Positions 10,122-21,244 of a stretch of DNA of 33,111 nucleotides are shown here, piece by piece (within the stretch, counting starts at the first letter, position 1; the number at the start of each line of letters is the position of its first letter). The notes under the pieces were generated by a model, which saw nothing but the letters and a program-made list of their open reading frames with translations, made no database searches and was not told the origin of the DNA. This DNA is from Laetiporus sulphureus 93-53. Its lineage: Eukaryota > Basidiomycota > Agaricomycetes > Polyporales > Laetiporaceae. The position numbers were made by a program, and so were the translations under genes. The stretch covers positions 39,579-72,689 of the forward strand of contig NW_024468588.1 in the NCBI RefSeq assembly GCF_001632365.1, in the 5' to 3' direction.

Positions 10122-12887
10122 CGTTTTATGGGCGGAAGGACTGGGAAATAGTGGTCTGCGACGACAAGAGGGTGATGAGCAATGAAGGACACGCCACAAC
10201 GTGCTTTCGGCCGGCATTGGACCGGAGCTCCAATGATGATCGGTGAAGATCGGCGGAGATCAATTCGGAGCCTACACGCGGGTGGCTTTCCCCGATCGGT
10301 CTTGTGCTTGAACTCTTGGATTTTTGGCTAGTTTCTTGCATATGCATTGTATATTCCGCAGAAACTCCAGCGGTGATTCTCTCGGCGACGGTGACATTGT
10401 GAGCAGCCAGAACAATTCTCGTGAGTGTGCTGCCTTCGCTTCAATAAATGTTCAGGAACTTCATACACACTTGTGTGCATTCCCATGATTTCATGTGCAG
10501 CCTGATTACTGTATGGCATAGTCCATCGTGCCGCACTGAGCGACTGGACGATTTTCATAACTATATCGAGGCAAGACGACTCCTGTAAAATCTGCTGTTC
10601 GTAGCTGCGATGGCCTCCGATGGTTCATGATGCTGCCATCTTTCTGTTGCGATGAGATTCTGCATGGTCGAAGCAATATTCGCTGAGGATGATTGATCAC
10701 TGCTCGTCATGAAGAGGTGAGGCTCGAAAGCTGCATATTTCAATCGTTCTGTTCATATGAAGGAATTACGATAGCGCTGATCCACCTCTTTCATGGACAT
10801 CCAATAGCTATATCTGAGCTGTATACGCGTTTGACTCCGTCATTCACGCACCCTACGTGTAGCAACTGCACAGCGCGGCCCAGCCAACGTGCTTCTCCTC
10901 GCAAGTCTCATCGAAGCATTCCGTATACCGCCAACTCAGTAAACGTTGAGCGTAGCTCAAATCTTCGGACCGTCTCTCATTCTTCGTTCGTTCGTTTGGA
11001 AAAGATTGTCAAGATTATTCATATTTTACATATAGGTATGTGCACTTTTCTTCTCGATACATGCTCCGATGTGTTGCCATAGTTTTACTGATGAAGCGCA
11101 GATTTTACGTACGCGTCGCGCTTGCATGAGATGCTCTGCCTCCGAGAGCCACACGCACGGTGGCCTCCATGTTGTCCTTCGAGTAGAAGGCCGAGACCGC
11201 TTTCCAGCATATCGACCGGGCAGCCATGCACAGGGGAGGAGCGCCGCCTAGCCTAGTGGATTGACGTTGACACAACGTTCAGCGACGTACCGTGCTGGGT
11301 AGTGGACCGCAATTGGAGAAGCCCCCGCTTCTGCAGCGTAACGCGGCACGTTTTCTTGGTTTCTGTGACTGGCTTTGCTGACGCTGGTGCCTGCGCAGTT
11401 TCCCGGACAGGAGGGAAATAACAAGCTGAGAGGTATGAAGATCCCGTCGATTCTTGACTGTACAACGAGAACGGAGAGGCCGGTGCTATCGAACTAGAGG
11501 GTCGACTTCACGCTCCACGGCTGGACGCGATAGACGAAGATTATACACTGGTGGAATGGTGCGTCGCTCAATGGACAGCCAGATTTCATAATCGCCCATG
11601 GACTCGCGGGGGGATGCTGTCAAGTTCAAGCCTATTTTAGGATCCTGAGTAGACAAGCATGGAACAATCTGATGATTGTGGACGGAGGTGGCGGAAATGT
11701 CGACATTCGCGGGAGCCAAAGCTTGGTCAGGTCTTTGCTCAAATGCCAGTCTCTTCATCACCGACGGGGCTAACTCGGAGCAAGCTAAGGAGATTGCGCG
11801 TCGCCAATAACGAAGACATTCTGAAGACGCCGGATGCGTTCGAGGTTTCGACGAAATTGATGGTGCGTACACGCGTGGCAGACTTGCTGAGTCTGGTAGA
11901 ATGTGAGCTCCCTCTCGCTTTCTGACGGAAACATAGCAATTGTACTTTGGCAGGTCAGAAATAGCCGGTCTCCATCGAAGTGATCGAGGAGCAGGTCGAC
12001 GAAACGAACGATGTTGTCTTTGTCTGTCTCCATTTAGTGAAGCGCGGTCTCACTCTCCCGCAGACGTCAGTTCTGCTTGTACGTGGTCGGATTCGAACGA
12101 GCCCGTTCCTATGCTTGGAGTTGCATGCATTCGCCGACACGGGAGAGCACGACGTCTGTCCGAAGGATAGACCATACATTCTGCACGCCGATCAACGCAA
12201 TACTTGTTCGGTGAGCTGGTGTCCATCGCACGGTGTTTTGTGCTGACCTTCTATGTACATACACGAAGGTCGGCGATGACGATCATGTACGACGACAACT
12301 AGCCAGAGGCGGGCTGCATGTGTAGGCTTATTCTAATGATCGATGCTGCACTCCTTAAGGTGATGAGGAGCGTACCTTGCACTGACCCTATATGTGCACA
12401 GATTTCATGGTTTTGCGTTATCCATATAGCCCCATCGTCTGGCTGTCCGGATCGATAGTACACACTCAATTTTCGCATTCGGTCTACGTTTTGATATCAC
12501 GTGCACAGGACAGTAAATCGCAAAGTCAGCGGCAAATAAGACTTGGTATGTAGGACGTTGAGGCGCGCTTTACTTGTCAATCATGAGATTGAAGCGTGAC
12601 ATTCATCGCGTGTTCGTACTATAGATACATGTCCTTTCCCATCTGCTGCTCGGTGCAGAGCCAGTGCTTGACCAGTTAACGATGTCATTTCCCAGAGATT
12701 CGCACTTCGTAACCGTATGATCATCATTTTCTACGATCCTCTGGCATTGACATTGAATTTTGACAAGCATTTGAACGATTGCATACACAGCAGGCTGTTT
12801 AATGATTCGACCATGATAGATTCTACACCGACAATGATGGACTACTCTACGGCAAGCTGACGCTTGTACTGCGACCGAGACACTTGA
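10122..12887. other. Gene-poor interval, possible gene remnants on the minus strand
   Basis: No convincing gene. On the minus strand at about 11,785-12,033 a frame beginning METDKDNIVRFVDLLLDHF looks protein-like, and neighbouring minus frames at 11,486-11,872 and 11,739-11,939 might be joined to it by introns, but I could not build a phase-consistent model or recognise a family. The rest shows only short random frames. This interval separates the gene-dense left side from the retroelement-rich right side. Confidence 0.45.
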
Positions 12888-13142
12888 TTCACCCTATGCG
12901 CGAGGACCGGACATCACGCGGCACACTGTGCGTCCACATCCATCAAAGACGGTCGCCCAACCATCTCCGTGTTCAAGAACCGACGCCTCCTCATCGGCAC
13001 TTCCGGCCAAGAGCTCTGCGTCATTTGGAACCTCTCGGGCGACTGTACCGCAAAGCGCTGCCCCAAAGGACAGCCCCACACCTGCTCTCTCTGTGGCTCC
13101 GGCGACCATCACGCAGGATCCGAAAAATGTATGCGTGCGTGA
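12888..13142 (+). pseudogene. DIRS-like ORF1 (gag-like) C-terminus with two zinc fingers
   Basis: Frame open from 12888 to TGA at 13140-13142. It contains IKDGRPTISVFKNRRLLIG, then a CCCH-like finger (C-x8-C-x4-C-x5-H, starting ELCVIWNLSGDC) and immediately a knuckle C-x2-C-x4-H-x6-C starting CSLCGSGDHH. Gag-like proteins of fungal DIRS elements carry comparable fingers. No start codon was found and the N-terminus is missing or lies upstream beyond a stop at 12885. It overlaps the RT frame by up to about 200 nt in the next frame, as overlapping ORFs do in DIRS elements. Confidence 0.6.
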
Positions 13143-15183
13143 ACGCATCGTTACTCCATACGTCGCAGATGCCTTCGAGGCACTTCTGCGTCGTCATGGC
13201 CTTCTTGATAGATACCCTCAGCTGCCCTACAAGATTCGAAACAGGTTTCCTCTTGGCGATTTCGCTCCCATCACTCGCACATTTACTCCAAGCAACCATA
13301 GCTCTGCACTGGCACATCCCAACGTTATCGATGCATATATTCAAGAAGAACTCGCTGCAGGCCGCTTCTCTGGCCCGTATTCTCAATCCACTGTTGAAAG
13401 CCTTCTTGGGTCTTGCTTCCGGTCATCCCCTCTCACTGTGGTGGAGAAAGCCGGCTCACCAGGCAAGTTCCGTGTCGTTCGGAACCTCTCCTTCAAGGAC
13501 AAATCTGGCGTCTCCATAAATGACCAGATCGACTCTGACAATTTTCCAACCCGCTGGGGAACTGCAGCAATGATTGCTGAGATTGTAAGTCGCTCTACTC
13601 CTCTAGCTCCGGCTTCCTATTGCCCCACTTTCACTGCTCGTATGACTACCCAGAGCACTCGCTCTGCCTCTATCCAGCAGGAATTGATCCTGCCGCTCCG
13701 GGCTCATGCCCCACTCCTTCTCTATGGGTATTCTACCTCCCATCTCCCTCAGAGCTTTGCTCTGTCTACCAGCGAGGCTTAAGACCACCGCTATCCATGC
13801 TTCTTCTTGCATGGGCTGATTGCACCATCCTCAGAGTTTAGCTCTGTCTCTACCTCCTGAAGGGAGCTCTCCACTCATCACCAAAGTTAATCTCTGCCTC
13901 ACGTTCAATTGCCTATGCTCCATATATGCGTTCTTTGCGCCTTTTGTTCTTCTCATGACTTATTACCTCATGCGTATGTTGTTCAGGTCACTTCTGCACC
14001 TGATGGTGCATAAGCTGCTACCTTAGACATTGAGGCAGCGTTCCGCGCTTCGCCTGTCTGGCCTCCGCACAAGGCCTTCATCGTCGTGCAACATAATGGC
14101 TCGTTCTATATCGATCACTGCTTGCCGTTCGGTATCTCATCAGCGACAGGCATCCAGGGCGAGCCTGCCGACGCAATGATAGATATCCTGAAGGGCGAAG
14201 GTGTTTCACCCTCCGAGAAATGGGTGGATGACTTCGTCTTCTTTCAATTTCCCACTGCCAGCGGCTGGGTTACTGGCGTATGGATTCTCTATACATATGC
14301 CTATAATCTGAACACCATTTTGTCCATCACTGCACCCTTGGGTACACCTTGGCATCTTATCAAATGTTCTCCTTTTGCCCCATATACTACCTTTGGTGGC
14401 TTCTTCTGGGATCTCACTCTTGGAACAGTTTCTCTACCTGAACCAAAATGACTACAGTATCCAACAAAACTTCAGGCTTTCTTACAGGCCGCTATCTCTG
14501 GATGAGTCACACAGTGCGACTCCCAGAGCATTAATGGCACTCTCTCGCATATCACATTTGTGTATCCTCATGGCCGTGCTTACCTACCGAACCTCTGCCG
14601 ATTTATTACTACCTTCCCAAGCTGCTTCGCTACTTGCTATCCTCCAACCTCCGTTCTTGCTGATCTGCGCTGGTGGTCTGACACGCTTTCGAAGCCCTCC
14701 CCAGCACGCACTCTCCGCTCTCGTGGCCCTGCCAAGGACCTCAGTATCTGGGTAGATGCTTCCACCTCATGGGGTATTGGTCTCATCTTTGGATCTGCAT
14801 GGGCTACTTGGCACTGAATCCCTGGATGGAAGCGCGATGGGCATGACATCAGCTGGGCGGAGATGATCGCACTCGAATTTGCTACTCGTGCGATCGAAGC
14901 CTTCGACTACCATGATGTCACCGTCACCATCCATGGTGACAACATGGGTGTCATTGATGCTTACAAACATAGACGTGGTCGCAACTATCAAGTGAACGTG
15001 TTCATTCGTCGCACCAACCTGATCGCCATGTCCCTTAATCTCACACTTGACCCCGTCTATGTGAACACCAAGGACAACCTGGCAGATCCGGTGTCTCGAG
15101 GCATCTTCGACATGCCTCTCTTAAGATTGCCTACACTGTTCGCAATCCCGGAGGAACTCCTCCCTTTTCTATCCAACACTTGA
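13143..15183 (+). pseudogene. DIRS-like reverse transcriptase and RNase H, intron-containing
   Basis: One frame throughout: exon to 13584, intron 13585-13986 (402 nt, GTAAGT...TTCAG), exon from 13987 to TGA at 15181-15183. RT landmarks are KFRVVRNLSFKDKSGVSIND, LDIEAAFRASPVWPPHKAF, YIDHCLPFGISSATGIQGE and the catalytic KWVDDFVFF. RNase H follows with IWVDASTSWGIGLIF, SWAEMIALEFATRA, IHGDNMGVIDAY and TKDNLADPVSRG, giving the expected acidic residues. In-frame stops occur at 14011 (TAA), 14449, 14503 and 14815 (all TGA). The stop at 13780 lies inside the intron and would be removed by splicing. Without the intron, conserved blocks on either side would be separated by about 130 unrelated residues, which supports the splice. 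Confidence 0.8.
13585..13986 (+). other. Predicted intron (402 nt) inside the DIRS-like RT
   Basis: Starts GTAAGT and ends TTGTTCAG; both flanks are in the same phase (ATT | GTC). It holds two similar segments about 95 nt apart, each reading CTCAGAG...AGCTCTGTCT or close to it. Its length is a multiple of three, but it contains an in-frame TAA at 13780. An inserted short element mimicking an intron is the alternative. Confidence 0.6.
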
Positions 15184-15263
15184 GCCCATGCCTCATCCAG
15201 CATCGACGCCCACTGACACAGCAACATCGGCACCGCATCGTACCAAATCAGCACATAAACCGA

Positions 15264-16499
15264 AGTCCGGCTTAGAAATCACTCTTTGTCTTTGCGCTCA
15301 CACATTCCAGCCTCTGATCACCTTTCTCTCTAGCGTACTCCTTATGGCATCCAGCATTATCAAGGCCTCAATGCCTCACTCTCTGTGGACTCTGTCAATA
15401 CCTTACATCTTGGGCTGCTCTCCGCTCTAGAAAAGAAAACTCAGACTAATTATGGTGCCGGTCTCAAACGATTCACTCAATTCTGTGACAATTTGCAAAT
15501 TCCTGAACCCTCCTGCATGCCTGCATCAGATGCCCTCCTCGCTGCCTTTCTTGCGCACTGGCAAGGGTGCACTGCTCATATGACCATTGATAACTGGCTG
15601 GCCAGTCTGCGCTTCTGGCACACACTCAATGGCGCTCCATGGAGAGGTGATGCATTAGTACAAACCATCTGTAAAGCAGTTTCAAAAGCCGTTCCCGCAT
15701 CCTCAGTATAACCCCGATGGCCTCCAGTCTCCCTCGAACATATGCATGCTTTGCACTCTGGACTTAACTTGACAAACTCCTTCAACACTGCAGTATACGC
15801 CTGCACTTGCGTCACCTTTTGGTCTGTTTGTCGGTGCATATACTACATGTACGATATCTTTATCGTATGTTTTTCTCACTCACACAACTGATCCTGGTGT
15901 CGACATTTCTCTATTATAGGCTGGGCGAGCTCGTCATACTGAGCGCTGGCCTCACGAACCCTCATTATCATGTTTTGCGAACTGCCAAGCTACAATTTCA
16001 CACTATTGTGGGTGGCGTCGAGTATGCAACTCTACCTATCCCCTGGATGAAGACTACTCAGCAAAATGGTGCTGTTATTATCATTTCTCACCTCTACGAT
16101 CCCACCAGCCCTATACCCGCACTCCGTCACCATCTTTCTGCAAATGCGGCAATTCCTGACACCGCACCTTTCTTCACCTTCGAAACAGCCTCTGGAGGCT
16201 GGGCACCTCTTATATGCACATGGTTTCTGGACCGCTGTAACACAATTTGGACGGAATCTGGCCTGCAGTCAGTCACCGGTCACTCCTTCTGTATCGGTGG
16301 TGCGACTGAACTGCTGCTGCGTGGGATGCCTCTCGACGTTGTCGCCATACAAGGCTGCTGGAAATCACATGCGTTTCTGAACTATTGGCGCCGTATTGAA
16401 CAAATTGTACTGCTCTTCGTAACCAATTCTTTTGATCACTCCCATCTTGAGCTTGTTCGCACTTCTATGAATCGTTTTCAATGCAAATACTCCAGTTAA
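15264..16499 (+). pseudogene. DIRS-like tyrosine recombinase, intron-containing
   Basis: Exon 1 to 15833, an 86-nt intron 15834-15919 (GTGCAT...TTATAG), exon 2 from 15920 to TAA at 16497-16499. The N-terminal SAM-like/core-binding region reads KKTQTNYGAGLKRFTQFCD and WLASLRFWHTLNG. The first catalytic Arg lies in R-LGE: its codon is CG | G, split exactly by the intron. The C-terminal box reads GHSFCIGGATELLLRG, where most family members have Arg in place of the Cys (His-x-x-Arg), and the Tyr is in FLNYWRRIEQI. In-frame stops are at about 15,330 (TAG) and 15,709 (TAA). The Arg-to-Cys change and the stops imply an inactive enzyme. Confidence 0.8.
15834..15919 (+). other. Predicted intron (86 nt) splitting the recombinase catalytic Arg codon
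   Basis: GTGCATATAC...CTATTATAG. Splicing restores CGG-CTG-GGC-GAG (R-LGE) and moves the frame by the two bases needed to reach the downstream recombinase frame. Both the motif and the frame agree, so this intron is well supported. Confidence 0.78.
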
Positions 16500-16900
16500 T
16501 TGCCACTTTACCTTCACCTTAGCATATCTCTTCCAATACCCTCACTGACTTACTAAGCAGGTGAACGAGAAAGAGACGCGCTCAGCTGACAAGGTGTCGC
16601 ATCTATTCTCCTCGCCACTACCTCGCATACAGCTCGCTTCACAGCATTTTCTCCCTCCCACCCACTCCTAGTAGTGTTCGGTGGTGGTGTAGTCATGCCA
16701 CCTCTCGTTAGGCAGCTACGCTGCCACCTTACGCTCGAGAGATTCAGCTCAGACGTGCTCGAAACCCCGGATCATAGGCCAGTGTCTCAGGTACCTGGCT
16801 CCCAGGACAGGACCCCGGACACCCTTTCCGGACCCCAAGCACTGCTCTCAGCGTGGATCCCTAACCCACGCACATGCTAGCTGAATCCTCTCCCCCCACA
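16500..16900 (+). repeat. 3' non-coding, hairpin-rich end of the DIRS-like element
   Basis: No ORF. Around 16,679-16,725 are two short inverted repeats, GGTGGTGGTG...GCCACC and GGCAGCTACGCTGCC, followed by a C-rich stretch with the near-direct repeats GGACCCCGGACACC and CCGGACCCC. Such a region is where terminal or split repeats of DIRS/Ngaro elements would sit, but I found no second copy in the window. Confidence 0.4.
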
Positions 16901-17002
16901 CACATGGTCGATGTATATCACATCTCTCCAGTACATTCTATATCACTCGACAGCATCCACTGCACTTAAAAAGTGAGGGGTCTTCTCCTAACATTCAGTA
17001 TA

Positions 17003-17305
17003 TGTTGGTAAGAAGGTAATAATGAACACGGTGATGTGCTACTGACTGCGCGCCATTTCTGTCCATGGGAGTTGCGCCATACTGGCGTCAATTTTATGAA
17101 CTATTGCGCAGAGGAGCCTGTCGTCACCGTTCACGTCCAAAGAGCCTGAGTTGGGTGGCACTGTATGTCACATCTGTCAATGGCAGCACAGCAGATCGCG
17201 AAGACAGTGTTACATCATACATGTTTGAGCTACATATACTGTGTTGCTCCCGCCATTCTCCCCTCAGTCCCTACACCACCATAGGACTGAGGCTGAGATA
17301 GTACA
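17003..17305 (+). repeat. Probable Copia 5' LTR
   Basis: Begins TGTTGGTAAGAAGG and ends GATAGTACA (TG...CA), about 303 bp, lying 10 nt before the primer site. An end at 17312 (GGTCACA) is also possible. No second LTR copy was recognised, so the borders rest only on terminal dinucleotides and position. Confidence 0.45.
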
Positions 17306-17315
17306 GGTCACAAAA

Positions 17316-17328
17316 GGTTATGAGCCCC
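17316..17328 (+). other. Primer binding site complementary to the initiator tRNA-Met anticodon arm
   Basis: GGTTATGAGCCCC is the complement of the conserved initiator methionine tRNA anticodon arm (GGGCTCATAACC, CAT anticodon in the middle). Drosophila copia and several fungal Copia elements are known to prime from a cut half of this tRNA rather than from its 3' end. The match and its position just after the LTR both support this. Confidence 0.7.
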
Positions 17329-17486
17329 AGTTTCATGCGCCCATACGCCAAATTCTTTTAACTCGTACCTGTCCTCATTACCTGTCTCGTTGTGGTGGTA
17401 GCTCCTATACGTGAGCATTTTCAGATGTTTACCCCTGTCTTATTTCCACCGCTTTAGCAATTTCTTTTTGGACATCACGTTCCATC

Positions 17487-19127
17487 ATGGTGAAGCCTAC
17501 CACTGGCAGCCACTCTTGCTCAGCTAGTGCATCCAATGCTGGTGGTCCAGGACCAGCTCCTCTCCTACAGCCAATGCCAGTTCCAGTGATGAGGTCATCT
17601 CGCAAGATCACAATTACCACTTTTCTGTTGACCTTCTTCTCCTCTTCAAAACAGCTTGACCGTGTGAAGGGAAACTATGCGACATGGAGCCGGGAGATTG
17701 TTGATTCACTTCGCATGGCTCAGGGACTCGACCGCTATCTCACTGGTGCCGTTGTCCAACCTGATCCAAATCTCGACTTCGATAGCTCCGAGAACTGGAT
17801 TATCAATGACAGAATGATCTGCGCATATATTAGCAAATCTTGCTCTACCGAGGAGCAGCACTTCATCTCCTCTGGTAGTTATGATACTGTGAAGGATCTC
17901 TGGGATGCTATCCGCTCTCATCACCAGCAACAAGGCACATACACTCAAGCACTCTTGCTTCAGGAGGCCTTATCCTGTCACTTCAACTGCTCTGAGCATC
18001 TTTTGGTCACAGTTGAACGCATCCAGGACCTTGTCGAATGCATTTATGCTATTGGTCTACCTACTGCAGACTCTCTCACATGCATCTGTCTGCTGCATGC
18101 CATGGGTGGTGACTTTGCCCACGTTCAATCCCAGGTTGGCACTGCACTCGCTGATTCTCATCGCACGAAGCCCTACACTGCTGCTGACATTATCGCATGT
18201 GTTGATCTCGAGCAACGTCTTATCGATGGTACTTCTGGTGCTTCCAAAGATGTCCTTCTCACCAAGCGCGCTGGTCATTTTTCGTCATCTAAGAAGACGT
18301 GCACCAACTCTTGGTGCCCTCGTCCTCAAGGTCATGACACTGCTAATTGCTGGGGGCCTGGAGGTGTGATGGAAGGATGTCGTGATGAAGTGCTTTCACA
18401 TAAGAAGGTTACTTGGGAGAAGGGCAAATCCTCTGGCAGCTCCTCCCTTATCAAGAAGGATGGCTCTGGCCATGTCTATCTCATCGATGATGCTGGCCAG
18501 ACTTACTTTCTATCTGCTGCCTCTGCCTCTCCTATAACTGCATCTTCAGCTGCCTCTCCTTCACCATCAGCATCTGAGTTTGCCAGTCTGGCCGCCGTCT
18601 CTCCTGACTGGCTCACATTCGTTTCCTCCGATCCTGGAAGATTTGATGAAAGTTGCCTTAGAGCAGATATCAGCACAGTCACGCTCTTTGGTGTAAGTGC
18701 AATATCGAGTGATGAACCCTTGAACCAATGGTCCTTAGCAGAACCAGCAACATTGATGCGCTTTCAGCTTGTGCTGATGAGTCTCCATCTGATGACGAGC
18801 ATGACAACCAAGCTGCAGGTGATAAAGAGCAGGGACATTAGGCAGGTTTGGGATAAGAATGATCAGGGTTACAATGGATCAAGGCCCTGGGTATCGGATG
18901 CCCAAATACTGGCAACTTCCAGCCGCTCATTCGTGCGTTCGTGGACAAAGGCCACATACGATTGCACAAGGAACACTGAAGGCCTTAAGTTTGGTGCCAT
19001 AAATATCAATCATCACGAAGCCCGAGGTGCCCGCAGCGTTAGATCATATGTGTACTACATAGGGAACAGACACGTGCTCTTCACGGTGGATGATCGAATC
19101 CTTTGCAGCTGCAAGCTCGCTATTTGA
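17487..19127 (+). CDS. Copia-type Gag polyprotein fragment
   Basis: ATG at 17487, open for 546 codons. Residues of about 50-250 fit the Copia gag/UBN2 pattern: KGNYATWSREIVDSLRMAQG, SENWIINDRMICAYISKS, TVKDLWDAIRSHHQQQGTY and AADIIACVDLEQRLIDG. A zinc knuckle C-x4-C-x5-H-x4-C (CTNSWCPRPQGHDTANC) lies near residue 275. A Ser-rich linker follows at 350-375. Beyond about residue 400 the sequence no longer resembles Gag or a Copia protease, so the frame probably runs into unrelated DNA after truncation. Gag forms the virus-like particle in which reverse transcription takes place. There are no stops within the Gag part. Confidence 0.72.
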   Translation: MVKPTTGSHSCSASASNAGGPGPAPLLQPMPVPVMRSSRKITITTFLLTFFSSSKQLDRVKGNYATWSREIVDSLRMAQGLDRYLTGAVVQPDPNLDFDSSENWIINDRMICAYISKSCSTEEQHFISSGSYDTVKDLWDAIRSHHQQQGTYTQALLLQEALSCHFNCSEHLLVTVERIQDLVECIYAIGLPTADSLTCICLLHAMGGDFAHVQSQVGTALADSHRTKPYTAADIIACVDLEQRLIDGTSGASKDVLLTKRAGHFSSSKKTCTNSWCPRPQGHDTANCWGPGGVMEGCRDEVLSHKKVTWEKGKSSGSSSLIKKDGSGHVYLIDDAGQTYFLSAASASPITASSAASPSPSASEFASLAAVSPDWLTFVSSDPGRFDESCLRADISTVTLFGVSAISSDEPLNQWSLAEPATLMRFQLVLMSLHLMTSMTTKLQVIKSRDIRQVWDKNDQGYNGSRPWVSDAQILATSSRSFVRSWTKATYDCTRNTEGLKFGAININHHEARGARSVRSYVYYIGNRHVLFTVDDRILCSCKLAI

Positions 19128-19893
19128 ATATCATCGTAGAGAATGCTGGCCTCACTTCTGAGAGCATTCATTGCAGATGCCGTTGACCCAAACAGGCTTG
19201 ATGCATCCGCACCACAGTTGAACTTGAAGCTTGACGTACTGACAAGCTGTCGCTCTCCCGCTCTCTGCGGCCTGCAATGCACATGCTGTTACTTCATTAA
19301 CATCTGTCGTTCGTACTCTCGCAGGATACCAATTGACATACATATATGGTACACATTCCCATGCAGTAATGAGACAGGGTTTAAGATTCCTGTGCTTGAT
19401 AGCTGCGCAATATGCTATCTGTCTTCCTCCAATTTGAAGGCACCGGTGGCCCATGATGCCTGCGGGCAATGCACCATTGACAGTAAGCTCATCCGATGGC
19501 TGTTCACCAAAGTCTGACAGTGAATAGACATGCATCCAGACTCGCGAATCTTGTTGCGAGCCCGGCGTTCCTCGGATCCATACTCACTCTTTACAACAAT
19601 GTTCAATCAAACCTACCTCTGCATCCCACGTGGAGAATCTGGAAATACCAACATGGTGCATGGCACATGGGAAGCTTACTGAAAGAGTGCATCATCTATC
19701 ATGCCTACGAGATGCTAGATCTAGGCTGAATGGTCAATGTAATGCCTCAGCGAGGTCTCAGCCCGACACAAGAATCCCACGGCGCATTGTCACAATTCCC
19801 TCTCGTGACACTCTTCAATTTAAGAGACACTCTATTTTGCTGTTACGGAAGTCATGCTTAGACAGCATCCTTGATATCATACTGGCTCACACC
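19128..19893. other. No gene recognised between the Copia fragment and the 7-TM pseudogene
   Basis: Short open frames on both strands (for example minus 19,152-19,535 and plus 19,496-19,729) lack domains or splice support. It probably contains the promoter side of the 7-TM gene and rearranged Copia flank. Confidence 0.5.
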
Positions 19894-20863
19894 ATGGAGC
19901 TCATGCCTGACCTCGCGTATCTCATCGATTCGCCTGCGAAGCCGTGCTTTATGATATTTAGTCTCGCCATTCGCTGACACTCCAGATCTTGACCTGGAGC
20001 TTCTCAATAATAGGAGTCAACTGTGTTCTTTTCGTCACGTCAATTGTGATTCTCTTCAAGCAAGGAGGGCGGCGAGGACTCAACGTCCTTCTAGTTGTGA
20101 CTAACATATTCTTGTTTCTCGGCTGCACGACCCATTTCAGCATACAATTCAATCACTACTACACCACTTTGGTATGCACGTATCTCTTACTGCAGATATG
20201 TATTTTCGACAATCCTTCCTTGCGAAACAGGGATCAACGGGAGTGACAGGCTATGCCAACGAAACACTCCTGATGTTCGGCGGTGACATCCTAATGTCCA
20301 TTATCGATTTTGTCAGTGAACTCATTCTGTGCTATCGCTGCTGGGTCATCTGAGGATGATCGTACCTGATTGTTGTCCTCCTCTTCCTGACGTCACTGAG
20401 TGGACTGAATAGGTGTTCATTCTTCCTCCAGTTGTGATATTGACACGCAGGTCTCGGACATGCTGCCACTTTCAGCATGCATCCATGGTCTCGCCCATCT
20501 AGTTCTCAGTACCGTGCCCACGGTGCTGGTCCTGCCACCTGCGCTGGTGTGGCTTGGACTCATGGGCTACATCTTAGCACTGTGCATGAATGTGCTCATA
20601 ACTGCACTCATTGTCGGCTGCATATGGTATGTGTCGCGTCACTGCCGGAACATCATTGTGGGTGCAAGCGGCACTGCGAAGGTGATCAGCATACTCGTCG
20701 AAAGCAGTGCAATATACCTCATCATGCAGCTTTCGTATGTCACCTTGTTTGCTCTCGGTCTCCCCACAGAACAGATCGCCGGCCTCGCGACAGTGCAGAT
20801 ATATGTAATAATACTCTTTACTCACTCTCTTTTTCACCCAGCTTATCCAGTCTCCCTCATAGG

Positions 20864-20868
20864 GCATC
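20864..20868 (+). repeat. Left target-site duplication GCATC
   Basis: GCATC immediately before the solo LTR (TGTCACAG...), inside the last exon of the 7-TM gene; exact copy at 21867-21871. Confidence 0.85.
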
Positions 20869-21060
20869 TGTCACAGTATTAAGTGGCACCTTTCTTTTTG
20901 CACCATTAAAGTCCTCATTTGAGTGGTTATTCAGATGCCAACCTTCATATTGGTCTCGCAACGTGGATACTTGAACAAACAGCACAATGCCGCCACATAC
21001 ATCACGGACATGACTGTGTCTACCACATGACCACCAAGCGCCCATGATTCAGCCACCCAG

Positions 21061-21133
21061 TCACGTGACACTGGCCACTTGCCCTATTCAGAAGTTATCA
21101 GGCGTTGGTCACGTGACACCAGGCCACTTGCCC
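21061..21133 (+). repeat. Tandem repeat with two TCACGTGA palindromes in the solo LTR
   Basis: Two copies of about 24 bp (21061-21084 and 21109-21133), offset by 48 bp and differing slightly after TCACGTGACAC, each ending GGCCACTTGCCC. TCACGTGA is the core bound by Cbf1/Pho4-type bHLH factors in fungi, so these may be promoter elements of the LTR. Confidence 0.75.
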
Positions 21134-21244
21134 AGAAAGGAACCCGTTGGACCATCAAGCTAGCAAGCACCCAATTCGCCACTCAAGATAGTGGCACCAC
21201 TTTGCTGCCTAAACCAATAGGCAGATACCACAACAGAGGATCCC

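Larger units (their letters stand above)
12888..16900 (+). mobile_element. DIRS/Ngaro-like tyrosine-recombinase retrotransposon, degraded
   Basis: The order is a zinc-finger gag-like ORF, reverse transcriptase, RNase H, then tyrosine recombinase, which is the diagnostic layout of DIRS-order elements (no integrase, no conventional LTRs). At least six in-frame stops and a damaged recombinase motif mark it as inactive. Two introns with clean GT-AG sites interrupt the coding frame. The left end is set at the first open codon of the gag-like frame and the right end at the last hairpin-rich sequence after the recombinase; neither terminus was proved, because I could not match the split or inverted terminal repeats expected for this order. 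Confidence 0.82.
17003..19127 (+). mobile_element. Truncated Ty1/Copia retrotransposon (LTR, primer site, gag)
   Basis: A probable 5' LTR, a half-tRNA-type primer binding site and a Copia-type Gag are in the right order and spacing. No protease, integrase, RT or RNase H of Copia type follows, so the element is 3'-truncated or rearranged. The right limit is the end of the gag-containing frame; homology ends earlier, at about 18,500. Confidence 0.7.

Noticed and set aside
12080..12115. GGATTCGAAC, resembling a tRNA T-arm on the minus strand
   Set aside because: Flanking bases do not pair as a T stem and no acceptor, D or anticodon arms could be found.
18650..19127. Continuation of the Copia polyprotein into protease or integrase
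   Set aside because: No Asp-Ser/Thr-Gly, integrase or RT motif in any frame; the open frame is most likely fortuitous after truncation.
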